Part shown: positions 38,492-48,175 of the stretch, piece by piece
How positions within the stretch are numbered: the stretch's first letter is position 1
Layout of the letters: every line of letters starts with the position of its first letter
Source of the DNA: Arsenophonus sp031446165
GTDB taxonomy: Bacteria; Pseudomonadota; Gammaproteobacteria; Enterobacterales; Enterobacteriaceae
Direction: 5' to 3'
Assembly (NCBI GenBank): GCA_031446165.1
Contig: CP132905.1
Coordinates: 496,001 to 560,000, forward strand
DNA: 64,000 nt
Program-made: the position numbers and the translations under genes
Notes under the pieces: generated by a model
What the model was told of the DNA's origin: nothing
What the model saw: only the letters and a program-made list of their open reading frames with translations
The model's database searches: none

Positions 38492-39805
38492 TTAATACAA
38501 TTTTAATTTTGGTCGTATAATACGATTAATACCGCTTACTAACATTATCAATATAGTTTTTAAATAACCATGTAATACAATTTGATGCATCCGATATAAT
38601 AAAAAATACATTATCCGAGCGATACTGCCTTTAATCATCATGTCACTGCGCATTAAATTTCCCATTAAATTACCAATAGTAGCAAAATGAGATAATGAAA
38701 TCAATGAACCATGATCTTTATATGTATAATCTTTTAATGCTTTACCTTGCAATAATGCAATAATATTTTTATAACATAAAATTGCCATTTGATGAGCTGC
38801 TTGAGCACGAGGAGGCACAAATCCACCATCTTTCTTTGAACAACATGCACAATCACCAATGGCAAAAATCGAATTATCTAAAGTTGTTTGTAATGTTGAT
38901 GTAACCACTAATTGATTAATTTTATTGGTTTTTAATCCACCAATTTTTTTCATAAAATCTGGTGCTTTTATACCTGCAACCCAAACCATTAGATCTGCAT
39001 CAATTTTTTTGCCTAATTGAGTATAAAATCCATCAGCATTTGCTTTAGTAACCAATGTTTTTGTTAAAATACAGACACCTATTTTTTTTAACTCATTATG
39101 CACTACTGTAGAAATTCGAATAGGTAATGTTGGTAATATCCGCTCTCCAGCTTCAATTAAAGTTACATTAAGTATATCTTTTTCAATATTTTTTAAAAAA
39201 CCATAATTAATTAATTGTACTATAGTATTATATAGTTCAGCACACAGTTCTACTCCAGTTGCACCCCCACCTACTATCGCAACATTAATCGCATTTTTTT
39301 TCTTATTGATTTTTTTTATATTTTTATAATTAAGAATTAAATTAAGCATCTCATGATGAAATCTATGAGCTTCATAAGGATTATCTAAAAAAATACAATT
39401 TTCTTTTACACCATCAATAGTAAAATCATTAGAAACACTACCTAAAGCCATAACTAAAATATTAAAATCTAATTTCCTTTCAGAAATTAATACCTTACCT
39501 TGACTGTCATATCTGATTTCTAATGTAATAGTTTTTTTTTCACGATCAATATTTTTTAAACAACCTAATTGAAAACTAAAAAAATGATTACTGGCATGTG
39601 CTAAATAACTAATAGCATCTATAGAACAGTCTAAAGATCCAGCCGCTACTTCATGAAGCAGTGGTTTCCATAAATGAATGGGGTTACGGTCTACTAATAT
39701 AATTTCAGCTTTATTTTTTTTACCTAAATTATTTCCTAATTTAGTTGCAAGTTCTAGTCCTCCTGCTCCACCACCTACAATTATAATTTTGGTTTTTGGT
39801 GTCAT
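38492..39805 (-). CDS. ndh: NADH:quinone dehydrogenase, type II
   Basis: Ndh oxidises NADH and passes electrons to quinones without pumping protons. It has 437 residues (E. coli 434). The FAD-binding GGGAGGLELATKL is near residues 10-22. The NADH-binding GGGATGVELCAEL is near 180. GDCACC (FAD contact), VPPRAQAAHQMA and the C-terminal amphipathic membrane-binding region ending INRIIRPKLKLY follow. It is convergent with mfd; both lie in the same neighbourhood in E. coli. Confidence 0.97.
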   Translation of the reverse strand: MTPKTKIIIVGGGAGGLELATKLGNNLGKKNKAEIILVDRNPIHLWKPLLHEVAAGSLDCSIDAISYLAHASNHFFSFQLGCLKNIDREKKTITLEIRYDSQGKVLISERKLDFNILVMALGSVSNDFTIDGVKENCIFLDNPYEAHRFHHEMLNLILNYKNIKKINKKKNAINVAIVGGGATGVELCAELYNTIVQLINYGFLKNIEKDILNVTLIEAGERILPTLPIRISTVVHNELKKIGVCILTKTLVTKANADGFYTQLGKKIDADLMVWVAGIKAPDFMKKIGGLKTNKINQLVVTSTLQTTLDNSIFAIGDCACCSKKDGGFVPPRAQAAHQMAILCYKNIIALLQGKALKDYTYKDHGSLISLSHFATIGNLMGNLMRSDMMIKGSIARIMYFLLYRMHQIVLHGYLKTILIMLVSGINRIIRPKLKLY

Positions 39806-41001
39806 TATAACTACCTATTTTAAAATATATTTTTATTGTAATATTTTTATAGCTAAGATTTTATTATGATATTTTTAAATATTATTATTAAATAATCATG
39901 ATTAGTTATTTATATATTAAATTTGTATTTTAAATTATTTGGAATTTTTTTTATGATTTATCTTGTTTATTATTGATCTTAATTAAAATAACCTAATAAT
40001 AGTCTATTTTATATTTTAAAAATACGACTATCATAATATTTATAATGTTATTATATGATAATCTAACATGTAATATTTCATATATAAAATTACTTAGTTA
40101 ATATATCAAAAAATTGTATAATATGTTGATTTTTTATAGTAGATCTATCTTTAAAGTACAATTATTTTTAATAAAAAAATAATGATATTTAATAAATACA
40201 TTAAAAATATATCATAAAAAAAACAATAAAATTTTTTTATATCTAATTTTTTAAAAACAAAAATCGCTAAATTTAAAATCATCTTAATTTATTATCACTA
40301 TTGGTATTGCAAAATTAAATAATAATTTTTTAAAAATACTACTTTTCTAAATTTTATGTTTATTATATCTATAAAATATTTTAAAAAAATAAAAAATAAC
40401 TATTGATTTAACTGATATGATAATATAGTACATCTTTTTTTATTGTAAATAAACAGAAAATCTTCTCTTTTTATTTATAAATCTCTAAAAGAATTATAAA
40501 AAATACACGACATATCAGCAGATATATTTGACATGATTTTTTTTAATAAATTTTACAAAAAATATATGACTTATACTACTTTTTTATAAAAATTAAAAAA
40601 TATTAATCATATTTAAATTATTGATGTAAAATAAGATAAGATGATTTTATACCAATAATTATTAGCTCTCATTTACTCAAAATATTTCTATCAAAAAATC
40701 AAAAAGCAATATTTTTTCTATAAATATTTTTTATATAAACTCTAAGATATAGAAACACTGTAAAATTAAAATTTAATCAAAAACAATAAACATTAAGTTT
40801 AAAATTATCATTTATAACAATACAAATATATTTTTTTATATTCAAAACTACTGATAGTATTACTTTAAAGTAATTTAATATATCCCCTAAAAAATAAAAA
40901 ATAAATGTCAAATATTATATAATTGATATGACTGTAACAAATTTCTAGTAAAGTTATTTATGTTTATATCTATATTAAAATAAATAATAGGTTATAAAAA
41001 A
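39806..41001. other. Large divergent spacer between ndh and sthA
   Basis: About 1.2 kb of nearly pure A/T. It presumably holds promoters for ndh and sthA. One TTGACA at 40528-40533 lacks a convincing -10 box. No gene remnant or structured RNA was recognised. Confidence 0.45.
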
Positions 41002-42405
41002 ATGTCACGAATAAAATTTGATATGATTGTCATAGGTTCTGGTCCTGGAGGAGAAGGAACTGCAATGGGTTTAGTAAAAAAAGGGAAAAAAGTTGCAGTT
41101 ATAGAACGTTACCATAAAATTGGTGGTGGCTGTACTCATTGGGGCACTATACCATCAAAAGCACTCAGACATGCAGTAAGCAGAATCATTGAATTTAATC
41201 AAAATTCTTTATATAGCGATAGATCTAGTATTTTAAGATCTTCTTTTTTTAAAATTCTTAAACAAGCAGAAACTGTTATTAATCAACAGGTATACATGAG
41301 ACAGGGATTTTATGAAAGAAATGGTTGTAATATATTTATTGGTGATGCTTCATTCATTAATGAACATACGTTAAAAATTTTTTATGAAGATGGTTCTTCT
41401 GATATTTTATATGGCGAAATTATAATTATTGCAACCGGTTCTCGACCTTATTGTCCACCTGATGTTGATTTTCAACATTCACGTATTTATAATAGCGATT
41501 CTATTTTAAATTTAAAAAATGAACCACGTCATATTGTTATTTACGGTGCAGGTGTTATTGGTTGTGAATATGCTTCTATTTTTAGAGGATTAGGTGTTAA
41601 AGTTGATTTAATTAATACTCGCAATCATTTGCTATCATTTTTAGATCAAGAAATGTCAGATGCTTTATCATACCATTTTTGGAATAATGGCATTGTTATT
41701 CGACACAATGAAGAATATGAAAAAATCGAAGGAAAAGAGGATGGTGTAATTATTCATCTTAAATCAGGAAAAAAAGTAAAAGCTGATTGTTTATTATACG
41801 CTAATGGGCGTACAGGAAATGTAGATACTTTAAAACTAGAAAATATTCCTATTACTGTTGACGATAGAAATTTAATAAAAGTAAATTTATCATATTCTAC
41901 TAATAATAAAAATATTTATGCTGTTGGGGATGTTATTGGATATCCTAGTTTAGCATCAGCTGCTTATAATCAGGGTCGTCTAGTTGCACGTAAAATTATA
42001 ACTGGTCATCATAATAGAAATACCCATTTAATTAAAAATATCCCGACAGGGATATATACTATTCCTGAAATCAGTTCTATAGGAAAAACTGAACAACAAT
42101 TAACTAATATGAAAATCCCTTATGAAGTTGGCCGAGTGCAATTTAAAGATTTAGCCAGAGCTCAAATAGCTGGAATGAATGTAGGAAGTTTAAAAATATT
42201 ATTTCATCGTGAAACATTAAAAGTATTAGGCATTCATTGTTTTGGTGAACGCGCAGCAGAAATTATTCACATTGGTCAAGCAATTATGGAACAAAAAAAT
42301 AAAGGTAATACTATTGAATATTTTATTAATACTACTTTTAACTATCCAACAATGGCAGAAGCATTTCGTGTAGCTGCATTTAATGGATTAAATCGTCTTT
42401 TTTAA
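41002..42405 (+). CDS. sthA: Soluble pyridine nucleotide transhydrogenase
   Basis: SthA (UdhA) re-oxidises excess NADPH with NAD+. It has 467 residues (E. coli 466). The FAD motif IGSGPGGEGTAMGL is near residues 11-24 and the NAD(P) motif YGAGVIGCEYASIFRGLG near 182. The region GGGCTHWGTIPSKALRH has only one cysteine of the lipoamide-dehydrogenase CxxxxC pair, as is typical of SthA. GDVIGYPSLASAAYNQGR and the C-terminal FGERAAEIIHIGQAIM are intact. Confidence 0.97.
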   Translation: MSRIKFDMIVIGSGPGGEGTAMGLVKKGKKVAVIERYHKIGGGCTHWGTIPSKALRHAVSRIIEFNQNSLYSDRSSILRSSFFKILKQAETVINQQVYMRQGFYERNGCNIFIGDASFINEHTLKIFYEDGSSDILYGEIIIIATGSRPYCPPDVDFQHSRIYNSDSILNLKNEPRHIVIYGAGVIGCEYASIFRGLGVKVDLINTRNHLLSFLDQEMSDALSYHFWNNGIVIRHNEEYEKIEGKEDGVIIHLKSGKKVKADCLLYANGRTGNVDTLKLENIPITVDDRNLIKVNLSYSTNNKNIYAVGDVIGYPSLASAAYNQGRLVARKIITGHHNRNTHLIKNIPTGIYTIPEISSIGKTEQQLTNMKIPYEVGRVQFKDLARAQIAGMNVGSLKILFHRETLKVLGIHCFGERAAEIIHIGQAIMEQKNKGNTIEYFINTTFNYPTMAEAFRVAAFNGLNRLF

Positions 42406-43042
42406 TTAATAAAAATATGATTAATAAAAACTTAACAAAATAAATGATAATACAAAAAAAAGTATGCTGTAAAATTAAAGAATTAATATATTATTTATAA
42501 TAATTATTATATAATATAAAAATTTATAATATAATTTTTCGTATATCTCTGATATATATAAAATAATAAGATTATAGTCTTTTTATAATTTTTTTTAAAA
42601 ATATTCTTTACATAAAAATAATCTATTTTTTAGAAATAATTATTTTACTTTTAAGTTAAAAATTTAATATTTTTATACAAAACAAAAAAAACAGTCTAAA
42701 ATAGACTATTTCAATGAAAAGTATTAAAAAAGATTTTCTATTTAAAATATAATTTTGTATACTTTACACTTTAAGTGTTTTATCTTATTGTATTTATACC
42801 AAGACTTATCAATTATATTACCATATTACCTAAAACAAATATTTTATAAAACTACAAAAAATTTACTATTAATATATAATATTTTTTTGAAATTAAATTA
42901 AATACATATTATATGAATAATAACAATACTCATTTATTAATATATATTTATTAAGATATGTATGATCTCTTAAAATATTTTTATATAATAACAATATATT
43001 GTTATTAAGAATAAAATTCCCATGAAGGATAGTATTTTATAT
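42406..43042. other. Intergenic spacer, sthA to the glnA pseudogene
   Basis: About 640 AT-rich bases. A perfect 20-base palindrome, AATAACAATA then TATTGTTATT, lies at 42987-43006, about 40 bases before the dead glnA start. It could be a relic of the glnA control region but is near chance in this base composition. GAAGGAT near 43024 may be the old ribosome binding site. Confidence 0.4.
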
Positions 43043-44432
43043 CTGCCAAATATATTTTATCTATGATTTAAGAATATCATATGAAATAGATTAATTGACG
43101 TTTTACTGATACAGGGGGTGAAAAAACAACATATTATTCCCTAATCATCAAATTAATGTTTTTTAAAGGTGAAATATTTTGATCGATCAGCTATTGCTGG
43201 CTGGAAAAAATTTCATAAATCAGACATGATTCTTATATCTAACCCACAAACAGCAATATTCGATCTATTTTTTATTGATCTTACCCTAATTATTCGCTAC
43301 GATATTTTAGCACAAGATACACATCAAGTTTATGCAAGAGATCCTCTTTTAATTTCTAAACGTGCAGAAAAATTTTTACGTAACAGTTAGAAGATTCTGC
43401 ACTCTTTAGAGCTGAACCTGAATGTTTTCTATTTGATAATATTCGTTTTCATCATGACATTTCTAGCGCTTATTATTACATAGATGATATAGAAGCGCCT
43501 TAGAATTCTGGTTGGTTTTACAATAATGGCAATATAGGTCATCAGCTAAAAATGAAGTGAGGTTATTTTCCTGTACCCCCTATTAGTTCTATACAAAATA
43601 TACGTTAATCCATATGTTGCACTATAGAAAAAATGAGATTAGTAGTTTGAAGCACATCATCATGAAGTAGCCAATACAGATCAAAACGAAGTCGATACTT
43701 GTTGTAATAGTATGACTAAAAAGCAGATGAAATACAAATATATAAATATGTACTAAATAATATTGTAAATTCTTTTAGTAAAAACAAAAATATTTATACC
43801 TAAACCTTTAATAGGCAATAATAGATATGGAATGCAATTGCCATATTTCACTAAAAAATATTACTAATTTATTTGCTGGCAACCTATATAGAGGACTTTC
43901 TGAAATAGCGCTATATTATATCGGTGGGGTTATAAACCATGCACATAATTTAAATGCATTTACTAATCCAACAACAAACTCTTATAAACGGTTGGTGACT
44001 GGTTTTAAAGCGCCAATAATTTTAAACTATTCTATATGTAATCGATCAGCTTCTATTCGAATTCTAATGGTGAACAATCTAGAATCACGCATTGAAGTAC
44101 ATTTTCTAGATTCAGTTGATAATCAATATTTAGCTTTTTCTTCTAAACTTATGGTAGGTTTAGATGGAATAATCAACAAAATTCTTCCAGGTAAGAACAA
44201 TAGATAAAAACTTATATGAATTACCATTAAAAAAGTTAAAAAAATCAAATATCGCAAATTCGCTTGAAGCAAAGCATTAGATGCTTAAAATATAGATGTC
44301 AATTTTTAAAACGTGATACAGTTTTTATTAATGATACAATTAATTCCTATATTAATTCATTACAAGATGATCTCAAATATTGTATTTATAGCACCTCATG
44401 CATTAAAATTCAAATTATATTATAGTGTATAA
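43043..44432 (+). pseudogene. glnA: Glutamine synthetase pseudogene
   Basis: The region keeps the full glnA layout but is broken many times. Recognisable pieces, in order against E. coli GlnA: LIDV near 43091; FDRSAIAGWKKFHKSDMILI and LTLIIRYDIL (43169-43390); FRAEPECFLFDNIRFHHD after a frameshift near 43390-43410; IDDIEAP then a stop; GYFPVPPISSIQNIR then a stop; AHHHEVANTDQNEVDT; CHISLKNITNLFAGN (43827 on); LYYIGGV; NPTTNSYKRLV; NRSASIRI; LMVGLDGI; DKNLYELP; and a final F-K-L-Y-Y-S-V with stop at 44430-44432. At least five in-frame stops and several frameshifts are present. The length is within about 20 bases of an intact gene, so decay is by point changes and small indels. Confidence 0.93.
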
Positions 44433-44756
44433 TTAAACATGTTACTTATCTATAATATAGGTATTTATTAAAATAATTCTTATAAAATTTTAAACATTAT
44501 ATACTAAATAATGTAGAATATTATGTTATATATAACATTTATGTATGCAAATTTTTATAAATTAGAAGTATATAAAAATATAAATTAGTCTATGCATCAT
44601 TTTTACATGAATACAATTCATAAGAACTAGTAGTAATTTAAATGTATTTATTTTAATCTTTGAATTTTTTAGTTTTTTATTCAATTGTTTATAAATTGCA
44701 AACCATTTAAAAATATATTAAAGAATATCTTGATCTTGGTATCTAAAATATATTTT
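44433..44756. other. Spacer between the glnA pseudogene and pgmB
   Basis: About 320 AT-rich bases between a dead plus-strand gene and the end of the minus-strand trehalose operon. No gene, tRNA or clear terminator was seen. Confidence 0.45.
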
Positions 44757-45407
44757 TTATATTTTCATAAGTTTTGTAAAATTAATCTCTTTAAACGAAT
44801 GAACTTGTAACTTCGCACCAATTAATTGTTTTTTTGACGATATTCCTACAGAATAAATATTGGCTTTATTTAAGGCGTCAATGCCTGCTTGTGAATCCTC
44901 AAAACCTATCGCTTCTTGAGGTAACACATTAATTAAAGTAGCAGCTGATAAAAAAATTTCTGGATCAGGCTTTCCTTTTGACAAAGAAAGTGGATCAACA
45001 ATCACATCAAAATATTTTTTTATATTTAATTTTTTTAAGATCATACTAGCATTTTGAGAAGAGGAAGCTATAGCACAAAGAACTTTCTTTTTGTTGGCTC
45101 TTTGAATAAAAGATAATACACCTGGTAAAATATTTTTTTCTGTTAATTCCCATAATAATTCTATATAAAAATTATTTTTTTTATTCATTAAAAATTGCTT
45201 TTCTTCATAAGAAAAGGCATTTATTTTATTACCATAAAGCAAAATTTTTTCTAATGATTGACTTCTACTTACCCCTTTTAAAGTTTCGTTAAACATCAAA
45301 TCAACATTAATATTGATTTCTTTCGCAAGATATTGCCAAGCTTTAAAATGATAAAAATCAGTATCAACAATAACTCCATCAAGATCAAATATCATGCCTT
45401 TTATCAT
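44757..45407 (-). CDS. pgmB: Beta-phosphoglucomutase (HAD family)
   Basis: Beta-PGM converts beta-glucose 1-phosphate to glucose 6-phosphate. The 216-residue protein has the HAD motifs: nucleophile MIFDLDGVIVDTD near residues 5-17, motif II serine in IASSSQNA, motif III lysine in KGKPDPEIF, and acidic motif IV in IGFEDSQAG. The phosphorylase-linked signature DGVIVDTDxxHFxAW is typical of beta-PGM rather than phosphoglycolate phosphatase. I start at the ATG at 45407, which overlaps the upstream GH65 stop as TGATG and implies coupling. Last gene of the trehalose operon. The name rests on family motifs and context. Confidence 0.9.
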   Translation of the reverse strand: MIKGMIFDLDGVIVDTDFYHFKAWQYLAKEININVDLMFNETLKGVSRSQSLEKILLYGNKINAFSYEEKQFLMNKKNNFYIELLWELTEKNILPGVLSFIQRANKKKVLCAIASSSQNASMILKKLNIKKYFDVIVDPLSLSKGKPDPEIFLSAATLINVLPQEAIGFEDSQAGIDALNKANIYSVGISSKKQLIGAKLQVHSFKEINFTKLMKI

Positions 45408-48133
45408 CAAAATACCTCATTTTTATAATTAATATTTAGCATTTTACCAATAAAAATTCTATATTCTTTTGAGCCTACTTGTATTTTAGTGTTTTTATTA
45501 GAAATGACAGATAGTTTATTTTGAGTAATTAAAAATTTATAATTAACTCCTAAATGCCATACTTTAAATTGTATATATTGCCAATGAGCTGGTAAAGAAG
45601 GAGTAATTTTTAATAATGATTGACGAATATCTACACCACCATATGTCATAATTGTCATATTAAGAGTAGCTGCCATTACACCAGTATGAATGCCCTCTGA
45701 TGTTGTGCCACCTTGAATATCTTTATAATCAGAAAACAAAGAATCTTTATATAATTTCCAAGATAAAGCATGTAATTTGATGTTTTCAGCTAAAGAAGCA
45801 TGAACAATACGAGATAAGGTAGATCCATGAGATGTACGAGGAAAATAATAATTAAAATTTTTTTCTACATAGTTATTAGGCATAGAATAATTCATATTTT
45901 GTAATATTTTTTTTACAACATCCTGACTAAAATTATTAAATATCATTAATAAATCTGCTTGTTTAGTAATTTTGTAATTATCCGACAATTTTCCTTCAGC
46001 ACGCAAGATTCTATCTAAGCGATAAATATTTCCATATTTATTTCGATACTTTTTCCAATTTATTTCTTCAAGTGAAAAATAACCATCAAATTGTCCTATA
46101 ATATTTTCATCATTAATGGATAAAACTAATTTTGTTTTTATATCTTTTAATTTTTCCCAAAAATATTTATCTATATGAATTTGATTAATAATATACTTTA
46201 ATTCTGTTTCAGAAAAAGATAAAACTATCATTTCAATTTGATTGAATAACCATGAAACCATCAAATTAGTATAAGCATTATCTTTTAAACCTGCTTTTTT
46301 ATTGCCTGCACTATATTCATGAAATTCATCTGGGCCCATGACACCATCAATATGGTATCGATTGATTTTATTGTTCCATACTGCTTTGCTTATCCAAAAC
46401 TTAGCAATTTCAATTAATAATTCAAAACCAAATTGAATCATAAATGATTTATCTGCAGTATTTAACCAATATAACCAAACATTATAAGCAATAGTCAATG
46501 AAATATGACATTGCAAATAACTATGATCAGGATCCCATTGCCCGGTTAGTGGATTTATATGTAAAGTCTGTGTTTGTTCAGTACCATCATGACCTGATTG
46601 CCAAGGAAACATAGCACCTTGATAACCTGCCATTTTTGCTGCATTTTTTGCTGCTGATAATCTTCGATAACGATACATAAGCAATTGGCGGGCAGTTTTA
46701 GGAAAATGCATAATATAAAATGGTAAAATAAATATTTCATCCCAAAAAATATGCCCGCGATAAGCTTCTCCATGTAAACCTCTAGCAGTGACAGAAACAT
46801 CTAATTTGTATTTCTCATTACTTAATGGAGAGCATGAAGCTAATAAATGATAAGTATGCAAATGTAATAATTTTTGTGTCATCATATCCCCAGATATGAC
46901 AATATCACTTTCATCCCAAAGTGTTTTCCAAGCAAGTTCACTTTCTGCTAATTGTACAGAAAAATTAGGAAGCTCCCATGAAATGACTGTTTTCCAATCT
47001 TTATCAAAAACAGTAGAAATGGCAATAGCTACATTTTTTTCTAAAGTATAAGATTTATTTTTTTGTGCAAAAAAAACTATCTTTTGAACAATATTATTTT
47101 CATTAATTATATTTTTAACATTATCAGAGTTAAAAAAATCACCATTAATTTCAGTAGAAATCCCAATACCTATTTCAGTTTGATTAGTTTTTGCTAATAA
47201 ATAAGTTTTGTGCTTATTGGCAACCAGACTTTTTATTGTATAATGATGACAATTAAGATATCGATAGCGTTCAACACCATAATTAAAAGTACCACCATCT
47301 GTTTTGGTACAGATCGTTATTTTATCTGAAAAATTTAAAGGACAAAATTGATATTCAATGCTATAATGTGTCATTCGTGCCATATTAGTAAATTTTCGAG
47401 ATTGTACTTTTATTTGACGTCCCTTTTCATCTTCAATTTGTAATTCACTAAATAATACTCCTGTCATAAAATCTAATTGACGGTAAAGAGAAAGAATATT
47501 AAAATCAGTAAGATTAAGAAATTTACTGCTACCAATAGATATTGAAATATATTGTGCATTTGGGGCATTTACAAAATCTTCATTATGCACTTGATGACCA
47601 CTTATTTTAGAAAAAGATTGATTATATAGCCCTGCAAGATAAGTAGCTGGATAAGTTTCATCACTTATTGTCATTTCAGGTAATGTACCACGCAAACCTA
47701 AATATCCATTTGCTACTGTCAATAAAGATTCAGTGGTATATTCTGTTTTACCTGAATGATAACCACAATAATCAATACTCCAAGTTATTCTATGTTGTTT
47801 TTCTGCTAAAGCAACTTTTAAAGTTTCTTCACCATCATCTAATAAAATATTTTTTCTTATAAAAGGTACATTAAATATTTCTGAAAAACTTTTTTCCATA
47901 TCAATAATATCTTCATTAGCAATTTTTATACAAAAAATTGAATAATAAGATAGTAACTTTCCTTTTAATGTCCCACCTTGAATATTAGGAAAATCTAATT
48001 TAATCTTTTGAATTAATTTAAATAAATCTAACTTATTAATTTTTTCATAAATTATAGGATAAAATTTATAATTTATATTAGTTTGATAAACCATTAACTC
48101 TTTTGCTTTAAAAGTAACATGCAAATAATTCAT
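45407..48133 (-). CDS. GH65 glycosyl phosphorylase, probably trehalose 6-phosphate phosphorylase
   Basis: GH65 phosphorylases split alpha-glucosides with phosphate to give beta-glucose 1-phosphate. The protein has 908 residues. After about 125 residues of unassigned N-terminal sequence comes the GH65 N domain (TESLLTVANGYLGLRG, near 135-150). The (alpha/alpha)6 barrel contains FPWQSGHDGTEQT and the catalytic glutamate in the segment HIDGVMGPDEFHEYS near residue 600. The phosphate-binding HGSTLSRIVHA is near 755. The partners decide the substrate: a trehalose PTS upstream would deliver trehalose 6-phosphate, and a beta-PGM downstream would use the beta-glucose 1-phosphate. Maltose, kojibiose or free-trehalose phosphorylase cannot be excluded from motifs alone. 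The typical family length is about 750-770, so the N-terminal extension is unusual. Confidence 0.85.
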   Translation of the reverse strand: MNYLHVTFKAKELMVYQTNINYKFYPIIYEKINKLDLFKLIQKIKLDFPNIQGGTLKGKLLSYYSIFCIKIANEDIIDMEKSFSEIFNVPFIRKNILLDDGEETLKVALAEKQHRITWSIDYCGYHSGKTEYTTESLLTVANGYLGLRGTLPEMTISDETYPATYLAGLYNQSFSKISGHQVHNEDFVNAPNAQYISISIGSSKFLNLTDFNILSLYRQLDFMTGVLFSELQIEDEKGRQIKVQSRKFTNMARMTHYSIEYQFCPLNFSDKITICTKTDGGTFNYGVERYRYLNCHHYTIKSLVANKHKTYLLAKTNQTEIGIGISTEINGDFFNSDNVKNIINENNIVQKIVFFAQKNKSYTLEKNVAIAISTVFDKDWKTVISWELPNFSVQLAESELAWKTLWDESDIVISGDMMTQKLLHLHTYHLLASCSPLSNEKYKLDVSVTARGLHGEAYRGHIFWDEIFILPFYIMHFPKTARQLLMYRYRRLSAAKNAAKMAGYQGAMFPWQSGHDGTEQTQTLHINPLTGQWDPDHSYLQCHISLTIAYNVWLYWLNTADKSFMIQFGFELLIEIAKFWISKAVWNNKINRYHIDGVMGPDEFHEYSAGNKKAGLKDNAYTNLMVSWLFNQIEMIVLSFSETELKYIINQIHIDKYFWEKLKDIKTKLVLSINDENIIGQFDGYFSLEEINWKKYRNKYGNIYRLDRILRAEGKLSDNYKITKQADLLMIFNNFSQDVVKKILQNMNYSMPNNYVEKNFNYYFPRTSHGSTLSRIVHASLAENIKLHALSWKLYKDSLFSDYKDIQGGTTSEGIHTGVMAATLNMTIMTYGGVDIRQSLLKITPSLPAHWQYIQFKVWHLGVNYKFLITQNKLSVISNKNTKIQVGSKEYRIFIGKMLNINYKNEVF

Positions 48134-48175
48134 CTTTACAATTCACTATTTAAAATATATTAATTCAATAGTCCT

